Below, one piece after another: positions 9,609 through 18,473 of a DNA stretch of 48,771 bases. A model generated the notes under the pieces. The model had not been told where the DNA came from. It did no database searches and saw nothing but the letters and a program-made list of their open reading frames with translations. Source of the DNA: Chitinophaga pinensis (GTDB taxonomy: Bacteria; Bacteroidota; Bacteroidia; Flavobacteriales_D; Crocinitomicaceae). The stretch's first letter is position 1, and each line of letters begins with the position of its first letter. The position numbers and the translations under genes were made by a program. The stretch is taken from assembly GCA_943324745.2 (NCBI GenBank), contig CALPMT020000023.1, positions 1 to 48,771 on the forward strand, in the 5' to 3' direction.

Positions 9609-9659
9609 GCAACAATATTGCGTTAATGAGAAGTTTTATTATATTTGCAACATAATTGC
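9609..9659 (+). promoter_or_regulatory. Promoter with two Zur-like operators for the COG0523 gene
   Basis: GCAACAATATTGC (9609-9621) and GCAACATAATTGC (9647-9659) flank and overlap a promoter matching the Bacteroidota consensus: TTG at 9618-9620, a 19-bp spacer, and TATATTTG at 9640-9647. The first box covers the -33 element and the second covers the end of the -7 element and the expected transcription start, an ideal arrangement for repression. The overlap also argues that translation starts at the ATG at 9666 and not at the TTG at 9645. Confidence 0.8.
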
Positions 9660-9665
9660 ATTAAT

Positions 9666-10901
9666 ATGAAAAAATTACCTGTTACAGTATTAAGTGGATT
9701 TTTGGGTGCTGGAAAAACATCTTTATTGAATCATATTCTTCATAATAAAGAGGGTTTGAAAGTAGCGGTTATTGTGAATGACATGAGTGAAGTGAACGTG
9801 GATGCACGTTTAGTAGCACAGGAGGGGACTATATCGCGTACAGAGGAGAAGTTAGTAGAGATGAGTAATGGTTGTATTTGTTGTACCCTTCGTGAAGATT
9901 TGATGTTAGAAGTAGAGCGTTTAGCATCTGAAAATCGCTTTGATTACTTATTGATAGAAAGTACAGGTATTAGTGAACCGATACCCGTTGCACAAACCTT
10001 TACGTTTATAAACGAGGAGGAAAATATAGATTTGAGTCGATTCAGTTATATCGATTGTATGATTACGGTTGTAGATGGTTTTAATTTCTTTAAAGATTTT
10101 GGTAGTTCTGGCACATTGCAAGACCTATCCTTAACAGAAAGTGAAGAAGATTATCGCACTGTGGTGAACCTCTTGACGGATCAAATTGAGTTTGCGAATG
10201 TAATTATCATCAATAAAGTAGATTTGATTTCTACTTCTGATTTACAGGTATTGCGAGGTATGTTAACACGATTAAATCCCGGCGCAAAGATATTGGAGTC
10301 AACTTTTGGTAATGTTCCATTAAAAGAAATAATGCATACAGGATTATTCAATTATGAAGAAGCAGAAGCTAGCGCTGGATGGATAAAAGAGTTGGAGGGT
10401 GAGCACGTCCCTGAAACTGAAACGTATGGTATCAATTCGTTTGTATATCGAGAAACAAGACCATTTCATCCAGCTCGTTTTTGGCAGTATGTTAATTTTG
10501 ATTTTCCAGCGAATATCATTCGAAGTAAAGGATTATTTTGGATTGCTAGTCGGCCACAGCAAGCAATTAATTGGGGTCAAGCTGGAGGATCATTGCGTGC
10601 GGAAAGTGCGGGTGTTTGGTGGTCAAGTATGCCGTTTGAGGAACGTATACAATATGCATCTTTTGTGGATAATAAAGATATGATCGAATCGAATTGGACT
10701 AAAGAATTTGGTGATCGCAATAACGAGATTGTATTTATTGGTCAGGAAATGGATGAAGCATTGATTCGTAAACAATTGGAGTCGTGTTTATGTACACCTG
10801 ATGAAATAATTTTTATGAAAACAGGATTGTTTGAGTCTGAAGATAAGTGGCCGATACCTGTTGCTGCATGTGAATTAAAAGCAACACAAATGTTTAATTA
10901 A
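9666..10901 (+). CDS. COG0523 GTPase, YciC/ZigA-type putative zinc metallochaperone
   Basis: A 411-residue G3E-family P-loop GTPase. Walker A is GFLGAGKT (11-18); the metal-binding CxCC motif is C70-I-C72-C73 in [12 protein letters not shown]; the base-recognition motif is NKVD. The C-terminal CobW_C domain contains [12 protein letters not shown] and [11 protein letters not shown], typical of the Zur-regulated YciC/ZigA branch. In Bacillus subtilis a protein of this branch (ZagA) supports the zinc enzyme FolE during zinc starvation. Two Zur-like boxes cover its promoter. The start was chosen at the ATG at 9666 because the upstream in-frame TTG lies inside the operator. Confidence 0.9.
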   Translation: MKKLPVTVLSGFLGAGKTSLLNHILHNKEGLKVAVIVNDMSEVNVDARLVAQEGTISRTEEKLVEMSNGCICCTLREDLMLEVERLASENRFDYLLIESTGISEPIPVAQTFTFINEEENIDLSRFSYIDCMITVVDGFNFFKDFGSSGTLQDLSLTESEEDYRTVVNLLTDQIEFANVIIINKVDLISTSDLQVLRGMLTRLNPGAKILESTFGNVPLKEIMHTGLFNYEEAEASAGWIKELEGEHVPETETYGINSFVYRETRPFHPARFWQYVNFDFPANIIRSKGLFWIASRPQQAINWGQAGGSLRAESAGVWWSSMPFEERIQYASFVDNKDMIESNWTKEFGDRNNEIVFIGQEMDEALIRKQLESCLCTPDEIIFMKTGLFESEDKWPIPVAACELKATQMFN

Positions 10902-10916
10902 TAAAATAAAATAGCG

Positions 10917-11486
10917 ATGAAAAGAAGAATGTTTAAACCTTTTATGTTGGCATTAGGTGCCTTGAGTTTGGTGGTTGTAAGTTGTAAAAAGGATGAAGTT
11001 AAACCAGCGGAACCAACACCACCTAATGAGTCTGAATTAATTACTACCATGGAGTTGCATTTTACGGATTCATTAAGGGGTAATACGTTTAAGGTTGTTT
11101 TTAATGATCCAGATGGAGATGGTGGAAAAGCTGCTACACAATTTGATACCATTCATTTATTAAAGAATAGTACTTACAAGGTTGAAGTAACTTTATTAGA
11201 TAAAAGCAAAACACCAGCAGACACGATTTCTAACGAAGTATTGGAAGAAGCAAATGATCACTTATTCTTTTATTCAAGTAATCCAACAAGTTTAGTGAAC
11301 GTTAAGATTGAGGACAAAGATTCGAATGGTAAAAATTTAGGACTAAAATCTACATGGAAAACAAGTAAGGATTCAAATAAAGGAAAAGTAAAAGTAAAAT
11401 TAATGCACCAACCAGGGGTGAAAGATGGTACCTCTGCAACTGGTGATACGGATGTTGAAGTTGATTTTCAAGTAAATGTTAATTAA
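10917..11486 (+). CDS. Lipoprotein of a Bacteroidota family found beside TonB receptors
   Basis: A 189-residue protein with a lipobox ending at C23 (LVVVSCKKDE). The mature part has ELITTMELHFTD, an acidic NDPDGDGG loop, STYKVEVTLLDKS, NDHLFFY and VKLMHQPG. These features match a flavobacterial lipoprotein family often labelled 'type 1 periplasmic binding fold superfamily', though I see no true binding-protein fold. It follows the zinc GTPase gene by 15 bp and is probably in the same transcript, so a role in surface or periplasmic zinc capture is plausible but unproven. Confidence 0.75.
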   Translation: MKRRMFKPFMLALGALSLVVVSCKKDEVKPAEPTPPNESELITTMELHFTDSLRGNTFKVVFNDPDGDGGKAATQFDTIHLLKNSTYKVEVTLLDKSKTPADTISNEVLEEANDHLFFYSSNPTSLVNVKIEDKDSNGKNLGLKSTWKTSKDSNKGKVKVKLMHQPGVKDGTSATGDTDVEVDFQVNVN

Positions 11487-11508
11487 GTAGTTGTAATTTT
11501 CATTTGAT

Positions 11509-11541
11509 AAAAAAGGATTGTCTTTGGGCAATCCTTTTTTT
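11509..11541. terminator. Bidirectional terminator between convergent zinc-island transcripts
   Basis: AAAAAAGGATTG (11509-11520) pairs exactly with CAATCCTTTTTT (11529-11540) around an 8-nt loop, giving A-runs and T-runs on both sides. It separates the + strand lipoprotein gene from the end of the 13-gene - strand operon. Confidence 0.85.
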
Positions 11542-11575
11542 ATGCTTTGATATTCTTAGAAAAGATTGGAAGTAA

Positions 11576-11758
11576 TTAACCTAATTCATTTAAAGCAGTT
11601 TCAAACCAATCGATGGTATTTATAAGATGGGTTGTACCATATAATTCTTTGAATTTTAAAGTTTCCTCATTATCTGAGTTTTTAAGAATCAGTAAACGTT
11701 GCTCAATAAATGAATTTGACAATTCATTTTGCAATCTTGCGTGATGCAATTTTTCCAT
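11576..11758 (-). CDS. Small hypothetical protein at the end of the zinc operon
   Basis: A 60-residue soluble protein (MEKLHHARLQNELS...WFETALNELG), mostly helical in appearance, without Cys motifs or a signal. I do not recognise it. It lies 30 bp after the third COG0523 gene, on the same strand and before the shared terminator, so it is probably the last cistron. Its short length leaves some doubt that it is translated. Confidence 0.5.
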   Translation of the reverse strand: MEKLHHARLQNELSNSFIEQRLLILKNSDNEETLKFKELYGTTHLINTIDWFETALNELG

Positions 11759-11788
11759 TCTTGGTAGTTTGAAGGTATCATATTAATT

Positions 11789-12808
11789 TTAGTTTAAGAT
11801 GCTTTTTCGCATTAATTTATCTAATGATTTGTGTTGAATTCCTTTTCCAATAAATACAATTACACTATTCATTGGGTTGAATTCATCATTTTTAATTGGT
11901 TCTATATTTATTCTTTTTCCTACAGACTGAAGTAGGTAAGATTGATTGGTTTGGTCGAAAATAAATCCTTTTACGCGATATACATCTTTTGCTTGAAAAG
12001 TTAAAAAAACAGTAAGATTATGAAATAGTTGCTGTATGTCAAATGCTTCCATATATCGCAATGTAATACTGGTAAAATCGGTATGTTGGTGTTCGATTTG
12101 TTTTGGATTATGTTCATGAGTTTGAATCGCATGTGAACAGTTTGTATGTTTATCTATTGGTGGTTTTTTTATTGCATATGAAGTCTGAATAAAATCAATC
12201 ATTGGAAAAACATTGTTTTCTTTTGTAAACAATGTTGCTGTTGGATTTATCTTTTGAATTATGGATTTGACATTGTATAGATTATCTTCTTCTATAAGAT
12301 CAGGTTTGTTGAGTATGATCACATCACTAAAAGAAATTTGTTTGATTGCTTCTTCCGTTTGGTTCAGTTGATCGATAATTTGTTCTGAATCAACTATCGC
12401 AATAACATTTTTCAGAATAAAAGATTCTTTCACAGCAGGATGAACAATAAATAATTGCGCGATATTCGCAGGATCAGCAATACCAGTTGCTTCGATAATT
12501 AGTACATCGAAATCTTTCTTTTTCAAATGTAAATCGAATAGAATATCGTATAGTTTATCGTTTAAACTACAACATAAGCAACCATTATTTAATTCTAGTA
12601 TATCCGAAGACGTGTTCACAATCAAATGACCATCTATATTTTCTTCACCAAATTCATTTTCAATGATAGCAAAACGTGTGTTTGGATTGTTTTTAATAGT
12701 ATGGTTTAAAAAGCTTGTTTTACCAGCACCTAGAAAACCAGTTACAATTATAGTAGGAATAAGATTATTGTTCGAAAGAGTAGGTTGTTGCACCATTTTT
12801 GTTGTCAT
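11789..12808 (-). CDS. COG0523 GTPase with His-rich segment, putative metallochaperone
   Basis: A 339-residue G3E-family GTPase. Walker A is GFLGAGKT (24-31), the CxCC motif is C77-L-C79-C80, and the NKPD motif serves for guanine recognition. Before the short CobW_C domain lies a His-rich stretch (HTNCSHAIQTHEHN, then EHQH), a likely zinc-binding linker. It overlaps the cysteinyl-tRNA synthetase gene by 44 bp, or 32 bp if the fifth-codon Met is used, which suggests tight translational coupling. CysRS is therefore a candidate client; this is inference. Confidence 0.9.
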   Translation of the reverse strand: MTTKMVQQPTLSNNNLIPTIIVTGFLGAGKTSFLNHTIKNNPNTRFAIIENEFGEENIDGHLIVNTSSDILELNNGCLCCSLNDKLYDILFDLHLKKKDFDVLIIEATGIADPANIAQLFIVHPAVKESFILKNVIAIVDSEQIIDQLNQTEEAIKQISFSDVIILNKPDLIEEDNLYNVKSIIQKINPTATLFTKENNVFPMIDFIQTSYAIKKPPIDKHTNCSHAIQTHEHNPKQIEHQHTDFTSITLRYMEAFDIQQLFHNLTVFLTFQAKDVYRVKGFIFDQTNQSYLLQSVGKRINIEPIKNDEFNPMNSVIVFIGKGIQHKSLDKLMRKSILN

Positions 12809-14264
12809 TTAGTGAAATACCGATATTTTTTAATTTTATACGAATCGCATCCGCTAACTCAAAATTTCTATTTGTTTTTGCTTCATTTCGAATATCGTCA
12901 ATAATAGTTAAGAGATCATTCGATTCAAATTTGGTTACATTATCCGTTTCATTTTCAAGTCCTAAAACAATTTCAAAGTAGTTTTGATAGGTTGTTTGAA
13001 GTAGATGAATAGTGGATTTAGAAAGTTGATTTTGATCTTCTTTATTAATCAAAAGTACATTGCTAATTTTAGACAATTCAAATAATGCAGCAATTGTTTC
13101 TGCAGTGTTAAAATCATCGTTCATTGCATCCGAACATTTTAGGCAGTATAATTTTATTCTATCTTCTAGTTGGATGTTGGTGGTGAATTCTCCCCCATTT
13201 AACTCGTTTATTTGATTAAAAACCTTCGTTAATTTTTTATATGCAATTTCAGCAGCAATTAAACTTTCGTTTGAAAAATCGATCGTACTTCTATAGTGTG
13301 CTTGTAAGATGAAAAATCGAACAACCATAGGTGAAAATGCTTGTGCCAATAGTGAATTGTTCCCTGAAAACATTTCTTCTAAGGTAATATAGTTCCCTTT
13401 TGATTTTGCCATTTTCTGACCATCTATGGTTACCATATTGTTGTGCATCCAATAGTTTACAGGTTGTTTATTAAAAGCACCTAAGCTTTGACATATTTCA
13501 GCTTCATGGTGTGGGAATTTTAAATCCATACCACCGCCATGTATATCAAAGGGAATACTAAGGTATTTACTACTCATTGCAGTACATTCGATATGCCATC
13601 CTGGAAATCCCTTTCCCCAAGGCGAATTCCATTGCATGACATGTTGAGGATTAGCTTTTTTCCATAAAGCAAAATCAGCATGAAATAATTTTTCATTTGA
13701 ACCTTCTAAATCTTCTCTTGATATTGCTTTTAATTCTTCAAGTACTCTGCCTGAAAGTTGTCCATAAAAGTATTTATTCGCGTATGCATTTACGTTGAAG
13801 TAGACAGAACCATTTATTTCATATGCAAAACCGTTTTGCATAATTTTTTGAATTGTTTCAATTTGATCAGGTATATGTCCTGAAGCAGTTGGCTCAATGG
13901 ATGGTGCTAGGCAATTTAATTGTTCCATGGATTTACGGTATACATTCGTATACTGTTGTGCCACTTCCATGGGTTCCATTTGTTCAATTCTTGCTTTTTT
14001 AAGAATTTTATCTTCTCCTTCATCTGCATCGTTTTCTAGATGACCGACGTCTGTGATATTTCTTACGAAACGCACTTTATACCCTATAAAACGTAGGTAA
14101 CGCACTACAATGTCAAAGCAAATACTTGATCTAGCATGTCCTAAATGAGGGTCGCCATATACTGTAGGACCACATACATACATTCCAACATGATCATCCG
14201 TTATTGGTTTAAATTCTTCTTTAGAGGAGTTGAAACTATTATAAATTTTGAGAGCCATAATCAT
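12765..14264 (-). CDS. cysS: Cysteinyl-tRNA synthetase in the zinc-limitation operon
   Basis: A 499-residue class I synthetase. The HIGH motif appears as HLGH (40-43) and KMSKS as KMAKSKG. All four zinc ligands known from E. coli CysRS are present: C31, C227, H252 and E256. The enzyme is therefore predicted to be zinc-dependent and not a zinc-free substitute. Length is slightly above E. coli (461). The start at 14264 gives an ATGA overlap with the Fur-like gene; the ATG at 14258 (MALKIYNS) is an equally good family start. Whether a second cysS exists in the genome cannot be seen. Confidence 0.93.
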   Translation of the reverse strand: MIMALKIYNSFNSSKEEFKPITDDHVGMYVCGPTVYGDPHLGHARSSICFDIVVRYLRFIGYKVRFVRNITDVGHLENDADEGEDKILKKARIEQMEPMEVAQQYTNVYRKSMEQLNCLAPSIEPTASGHIPDQIETIQKIMQNGFAYEINGSVYFNVNAYANKYFYGQLSGRVLEELKAISREDLEGSNEKLFHADFALWKKANPQHVMQWNSPWGKGFPGWHIECTAMSSKYLSIPFDIHGGGMDLKFPHHEAEICQSLGAFNKQPVNYWMHNNMVTIDGQKMAKSKGNYITLEEMFSGNNSLLAQAFSPMVVRFFILQAHYRSTIDFSNESLIAAEIAYKKLTKVFNQINELNGGEFTTNIQLEDRIKLYCLKCSDAMNDDFNTAETIAALFELSKISNVLLINKEDQNQLSKSTIHLLQTTYQNYFEIVLGLENETDNVTKFESNDLLTIIDDIRNEAKTNRNFELADAIRIKLKNIGISLNDNKNGATTYSFEQ

Positions 14265-14671
14265 TTATTATTTGTGCATGTTTCACACGTACCTTCTGCT
14301 AAAAAGTTGAGTTCTTCGATATTAAGTTTTTCAAGTTTTTCAAGGTATTCTTTTGGTAATGCTGGTAATTCTACGACATCATTACATGATTTACATTTGT
14401 AGTGCGGTTGATAAGTGTTGTTTTTAGAAGATTGTTGATCAATGATATAGGTTATGTTTCCTTTTGAGTCAATTATTTTACAAAGTAGGTGTTTTTCTGA
14501 AAAAGAATGTAATATTCGATAGAGGCTTACTCTATCTATTTTATTTTTAAAAACATTTTCTAAGTCAGCGTGTGATAAAGCATTTTTCGAATTAATGAAA
14601 TAGTTTAGAACGTCACAACGGTGTGAAGTCACTCGAAAATTATTTTCTTTTAAAATATTTCTTGGGTTCAT
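14261..14671 (-). CDS. Fur-family regulator inside the zinc operon
   Basis: A 136-residue Fur/Zur/PerR-type protein: a winged helix (about 1-75, with RVSLYRILHSF) and a dimerisation domain holding the structural zinc pairs CKSC and CETC. It lacks the HHHH cluster of the other Fur-like protein in the window (22592-22978), keeping only QPHYKCKSC near the sensor region, so its metal or signal may differ. It lies 1 bp after folE and overlaps cysS by 4 bp. It could fine-tune the operon or sense a different signal; which is not known. Confidence 0.85.
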   Translation of the reverse strand: MNPRNILKENNFRVTSHRCDVLNYFINSKNALSHADLENVFKNKIDRVSLYRILHSFSEKHLLCKIIDSKGNITYIIDQQSSKNNTYQPHYKCKSCNDVVELPALPKEYLEKLEKLNIEELNFLAEGTCETCTNNK

Positions 14672-14672
14672 T

Positions 14673-15344
14673 TTAACTACTTTTTTGCTGAATAAGTTTC
14701 ATGAAGTCATTCCGCACTTGTTGATCTGTAAATTCACCGCTATATTCTAGTGTTGTTGTTTTAGAAGATTTATCTAGTATCCCCCTTGAAGAAACACATA
14801 AATGTTCTGCTACTAATACAACGATTACACTATCTGTAAGCAGTGAAGATTTCAGTTCATTCATTATTTGCATTGTCATTCGTTCTTGTACTTGGGGTCT
14901 TCGAGCATAATAGTCTACGATTCTGTTAATTTTAGATAGACCAATTACTTTTCCCTTGGATATATAACCAACATGTGCTTTCCCAACGATTGGTAAAAAA
15001 TGATGTTCACACGAAGAATTGAAAGTTATATCGCTTTCAATGAGCATTTTGTTGTAATTATACTTATTATCAAATACAGAAGTTTTTGGCTTATTGATTG
15101 GATTTAGGCCTGAAAATATTTCGTTTACATACATTTTTGCAACCCGATAAGGTGTTCCTTTCAAACTATCATCTTCCATGTCAAGACCTAATTCTTCCAT
15201 TATTTTTTGAAAGTAATTTTGAATATTTTTTATTTTCTCATCCTCTGTTTTATCAAAAGCGTCTTTTCTTAAGGGTGTTTCATAGGAAGTCATTTGGTGG
15301 TCATCTCCAATTGCATCTATAATATTTAATATTTTTTTTATCAT
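14673..15344 (-). CDS. folE: GTP cyclohydrolase I, type IA (zinc-dependent)
   Basis: A 223-residue enzyme converting GTP to dihydroneopterin triphosphate for folate or related pterins. The zinc ligands C112, H115 and C183 and the catalytic His residues H114 and H181 match E. coli C110/H113/C181 and H112/H179 (motifs SCEHHFLPIVGKAHV and AEHLCVSSRG). So this is the zinc-requiring IA form, although zinc regulons often carry the metal-flexible IB form instead. In B. subtilis the COG0523 protein ZagA sustains this enzyme. The ATG overlaps the yidD stop (TAATG). Confidence 0.95.
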   Translation of the reverse strand: MIKKILNIIDAIGDDHQMTSYETPLRKDAFDKTEDEKIKNIQNYFQKIMEELGLDMEDDSLKGTPYRVAKMYVNEIFSGLNPINKPKTSVFDNKYNYNKMLIESDITFNSSCEHHFLPIVGKAHVGYISKGKVIGLSKINRIVDYYARRPQVQERMTMQIMNELKSSLLTDSVIVVLVAEHLCVSSRGILDKSSKTTTLEYSGEFTDQQVRNDFMKLIQQKSS

Positions 15345-15574
15345 TAGTTTTTGTGTTTTTTAGGTATGGGGTCATAACCTGAGGTACCCCATGGATGACA
15401 TTTACATATTCTTTTAGTGCCTAGATAGATTCCTTTTAAAGTACCCCATTCTTGTATGGCTTCTATTGCATAGTTTGAGCAAGTAGGTTCATGACGACAA
15501 TTTTGGCCCAATAGTGGTGAAATGAACCATTGGTAACATTTTATTGGAAATACACATAGTTGGTAAATTTTCAT
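15344..15574 (-). CDS. yidD: Membrane protein insertion efficiency factor YidD
   Basis: A 76-residue protein with the family signature: a short amphipathic start, then [28 protein letters not shown] and [15 protein letters not shown]. YidD assists membrane protein insertion near YidC in E. coli, where it is normally beside rpmH-rnpA-yidC. Here it lies between dcd and folE, with 4-bp and 1-bp overlaps, in a zinc-related operon. Five Cys residues in or near the signature make metal binding conceivable, but none is established. Confidence 0.93.
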   Translation of the reverse strand: MKIYQLCVFPIKCYQWFISPLLGQNCRHEPTCSNYAIEAIQEWGTLKGIYLGTKRICKCHPWGTSGYDPIPKKHKN

Positions 15575-16092
15575 TTTTCAAAATCTTTAAAAAGCATACT
15601 AGCTTGAATACCATCATTGTTTTGGTATTTTCCGGATTTATATTTTTCGTGTTCACCTTCAATAGAATGAAAATAAATTTGACATATTTCAACATTAGGA
15701 TATATTATTAGTGGTTGAATAACAAATATTTCTAAGGTCCAATATCCAGCAAAACCTACATCTCCAAAACCTGCGGTTACGTGTATAAACATTCCTAAAC
15801 GACCGATACTACTTCGTCCTTCTAGCATAGGAACGTAATAGTCTGTTTTGGTGTATTCACATGTTCTACCTAAATAGAGTTTATTGGGCTCTAATCGTAA
15901 ACCAGTTTCCGGTATTAGTAGATGATTCGTTTCATTCTTTTTTTTCATGTCTAGCTCGTCTTTTTCATAGACAAGTAGTTCATGATGTAGTTTTAGGTTG
16001 TAACTATTCGGATTGAGTTGATCAGGATTAAATGGTGTAATAACAATCTGATTACCTTGCTTTTTTTCTATCTCTTTACCACTTAGAATCAT
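15571..16092 (-). CDS. dcd: dCTP deaminase (Dcd/dUTPase superfamily)
   Basis: A 173-residue protein of the trimeric dCTP deaminase/dUTPase fold. The signature [20 protein letters not shown] contains the Ser and Arg used in catalysis, and FAGYWTLEI contains the catalytic Glu. It makes dUTP (or dUMP if bifunctional) from dCTP without zinc, whereas dCMP deaminase is a zinc enzyme. In this operon it may give a zinc-sparing route to dUMP for thymidylate synthesis; that is inference. It follows the WD40-like gene by 12 bp and overlaps yidD by 4 bp. Confidence 0.9.
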   Translation of the reverse strand: MILSGKEIEKKQGNQIVITPFNPDQLNPNSYNLKLHHELLVYEKDELDMKKKNETNHLLIPETGLRLEPNKLYLGRTCEYTKTDYYVPMLEGRSSIGRLGMFIHVTAGFGDVGFAGYWTLEIFVIQPLIIYPNVEICQIYFHSIEGEHEKYKSGKYQNNDGIQASMLFKDFEK

Positions 16093-16104
16093 ACCTGTTA
16101 ATTG

Positions 16105-17145
16105 TTAAATAGCAATATCAAAAGAATATATTTTTCCAGAAGATGAACCTACAAGTAACTCTGTTTCATCCTCATTAACAGCAATACAAGATATTTTTTC
16201 TTCTATTGCACATATTTGTACCAATCGATTTGACTCATCGGGTAAGAAAAAGTAGATAAAGCCATTTTCACTTGCAGCAATTAAAAGATTTTCATCAAAG
16301 TAAATATCACAGATTTTTCCATTACCGCACCTTAAATTAATAGGTTGTTTACCAGTTGGTGGTCCATCACTGAAATCCCATAGATCGATGTCTTCACCAC
16401 TATTGACAATGAATAAAGAAGCATCTTTATTCCAAAGCATTTTGGTTATTTTGTTTTCGAAACCACTGATTTGAAAATCGTTGTTCTCAATGAAAGGGTA
16501 TGTCCAAAAATGAACTGCATTTTCTTGGGTTGCTGTTGCAATGTATTTTTTATCCGTACTCCAACTCGTCAACAACAGGGATGTTTTCCATTCAAATAAA
16601 GAATAATTGTACGCATCATTTGGCTTATATTCTCTTATACCGCCGTAATTTGCTACTAAAAATGACCCATGTTTGAAAATAATATCACTAATGGTACTAT
16701 TAAAAGATGAATCTTGTTTTACCAAACAGTACTCTTCATTTTCTTGTTCAAATAGGTATAGCGTTTTTCCCTTAGCAACGAAAAGTACTTTTCCATCCAA
16801 TGAAAAAGCAAGGTGTTCGAACCAATTATTTTCTTTTAAAATATGTTTAATCTTACCTTCTGTATTCAGTGCGAAAATTCCGTTGTTAGTCGCTAGGAAT
16901 AGCTCTTGGGTATTTGGTTGTTTTACACTTGTAAAAATAAGTTCTGCGATATTTTCAAAAGCATGAATGATTTTTCCATTTTCCGTGTGCAAGAGATATA
17001 CGTTTTTTTCACTCGTAACAACCCAAATATATTCTGTATTGGGGATAGTATAAATTGTTAGGATGTAACCACAAAGAGCATGTTCCCAATTGCAGTTATC
17101 TTTTGAATCTCTAATGAGGTTTTTTACTCCAATTTCGCTGTACAT
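16105..17145 (-). CDS. WD40-like beta-propeller protein, cytoplasmic
   Basis: About 346 residues from the ATG at 17145; a TTG at 17163 overlaps the previous gene and is less likely. No signal peptide is seen. The sequence is built of repeating strands with GKI-type turns (TENGKIIHAF, LNTEGKIKHIL, GKICDIYF, GKIYSFDIAI), giving about seven poorly conserved WD40 blades. It may act as a protein-interaction platform. It lies directly after a COG0523 gene and two genes after a [2Fe-2S] ferredoxin, so it may work with the metallochaperone; no function is known to me. Confidence 0.75.
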   Translation of the reverse strand: MYSEIGVKNLIRDSKDNCNWEHALCGYILTIYTIPNTEYIWVVTSEKNVYLLHTENGKIIHAFENIAELIFTSVKQPNTQELFLATNNGIFALNTEGKIKHILKENNWFEHLAFSLDGKVLFVAKGKTLYLFEQENEEYCLVKQDSSFNSTISDIIFKHGSFLVANYGGIREYKPNDAYNYSLFEWKTSLLLTSWSTDKKYIATATQENAVHFWTYPFIENNDFQISGFENKITKMLWNKDASLFIVNSGEDIDLWDFSDGPPTGKQPINLRCGNGKICDIYFDENLLIAASENGFIYFFLPDESNRLVQICAIEEKISCIAVNEDETELLVGSSSGKIYSFDIAI

Positions 17146-17150
17146 GTTAA

Positions 17151-18473
17151 TTATGCTAAACAATTATTAAATCCATTGATTATGCTCTCTCTATCTAAAT
17201 TTCTTCCAATAAAAATGAGTTGATTTCTTTTTACTTCATTATTCGTCCATTTTCTATCTGGTATTGCATCAAATAGCATGTGAACACCTTGAAAAACGAT
17301 ACGATCCTCATAATTTTTAAAATAGAGTATTCCTTTACTTCTGAAAATATCTTGTCCATTTCTTTGAAGAAGCATACCCATCCAAAGATTGAATTTTTGC
17401 ATGTCTAATGGTTTTTTAGATTCAATACCAACACTAGAAACTTCATCATCATGTGTATGTGAGTGTTCGATTTCAATAATGTCAATAGGTTGAATTGTTT
17501 GTTTATCTTGTTTTAGTTGCATATTGAACTCTTCTGGTCCATGTTGTGTGAAAAACAAAACAGTGTCTTCTTCGTTGACAAATTCAAAAGATTGACTAAC
17601 TTCTGAAGTATCTAAACGATTTAATTTATTTATTTTGATTTCTTGAGTGTCAGATATACTATGCGCCTCATTTGAAAAAGCTACTGTTGCTTCGTGTTTT
17701 TGAGTTTCTATATTTCTAAAAGGAGTAACAAAGATATCCATACTAGGATCTGGTCCTTCTTCCAGGAAAAGTGTATACGTACCTTTTTCAAGTTTATACT
17801 TTACAATGGCTTCGTATGGAAATTCTTCTTCTCCAAATTTGGGATTTATCTCTATTTTTTTTTCTAAATCAAAAGCATTAACATCTAGAATTTTAGATAA
17901 ATCTATGTTTGTGTTTTCTGTTTTATGTATTTCACAAAGCGCATTCATACTGCGAATATCTTTTTGAATTTGCGCTACTTCTGTTTCAGTAACTAAGTCG
18001 ATTTTATTTAAGATTACAATATCTGCAAAGGCAATTTGTTCTTTACATTCATCACTGTCTTTTATATGCAGGTTTATATGTTTCGCATCAACTATGGTTA
18101 TAATTGCATCCAAACTGAATTGTTCTTTTAGGTCGTTATCCACCCAAAATGTTTGTGCAACAGGCGCAGGATTTGCCATACCCGTTGTTTCAACAAGTAT
18201 CATATCTAACTTATCTTTTCTTTTAGTCAAGCGTGTTAGAATTCGAATAAGGTCTCCACGAACCGTGCAGCAGATACACCCATTATTCATTTCAAATATT
18301 TCTTCGTCAGCGCCAATTACAAGTTCATTATCGACACCTACTTCTCCGAATTCGTTTTCAATTACAGCGATTTTTTTACCATGATTTTCACTAAGAATAC
18401 GATTAAGCAAAGTAGTTTTTCCAGAACCTAGAAATCCTGTTAGGATTGTTACGGGTATTTTTTGATTTTTCAT
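17151..18473 (-). CDS. COG0523 GTPase, putative zinc metallochaperone (440 residues)
   Basis: A G3E-family GTPase. Walker A is GFLGSGKT (13-20), the CxCC motif is C66-I-C68-C69 in NNGCICCTVRGDL, and NKID is the guanine motif. A long acidic insert follows the GTPase domain, with a HSHTHDDE metal-binding tract before CobW_C (SKGILYFKNYEDRIVFQGV). It is longer than the other two COG0523 proteins of the island and belongs to a different branch. It overlaps the ferredoxin gene by 4 bp (ATGA). Which enzyme it loads is unknown. Confidence 0.9.
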   Translation of the reverse strand: MKNQKIPVTILTGFLGSGKTTLLNRILSENHGKKIAVIENEFGEVGVDNELVIGADEEIFEMNNGCICCTVRGDLIRILTRLTKRKDKLDMILVETTGMANPAPVAQTFWVDNDLKEQFSLDAIITIVDAKHINLHIKDSDECKEQIAFADIVILNKIDLVTETEVAQIQKDIRSMNALCEIHKTENTNIDLSKILDVNAFDLEKKIEINPKFGEEEFPYEAIVKYKLEKGTYTLFLEEGPDPSMDIFVTPFRNIETQKHEATVAFSNEAHSISDTQEIKINKLNRLDTSEVSQSFEFVNEEDTVLFFTQHGPEEFNMQLKQDKQTIQPIDIIEIEHSHTHDDEVSSVGIESKKPLDMQKFNLWMGMLLQRNGQDIFRSKGILYFKNYEDRIVFQGVHMLFDAIPDRKWTNNEVKRNQLIFIGRNLDRESIINGFNNCLA

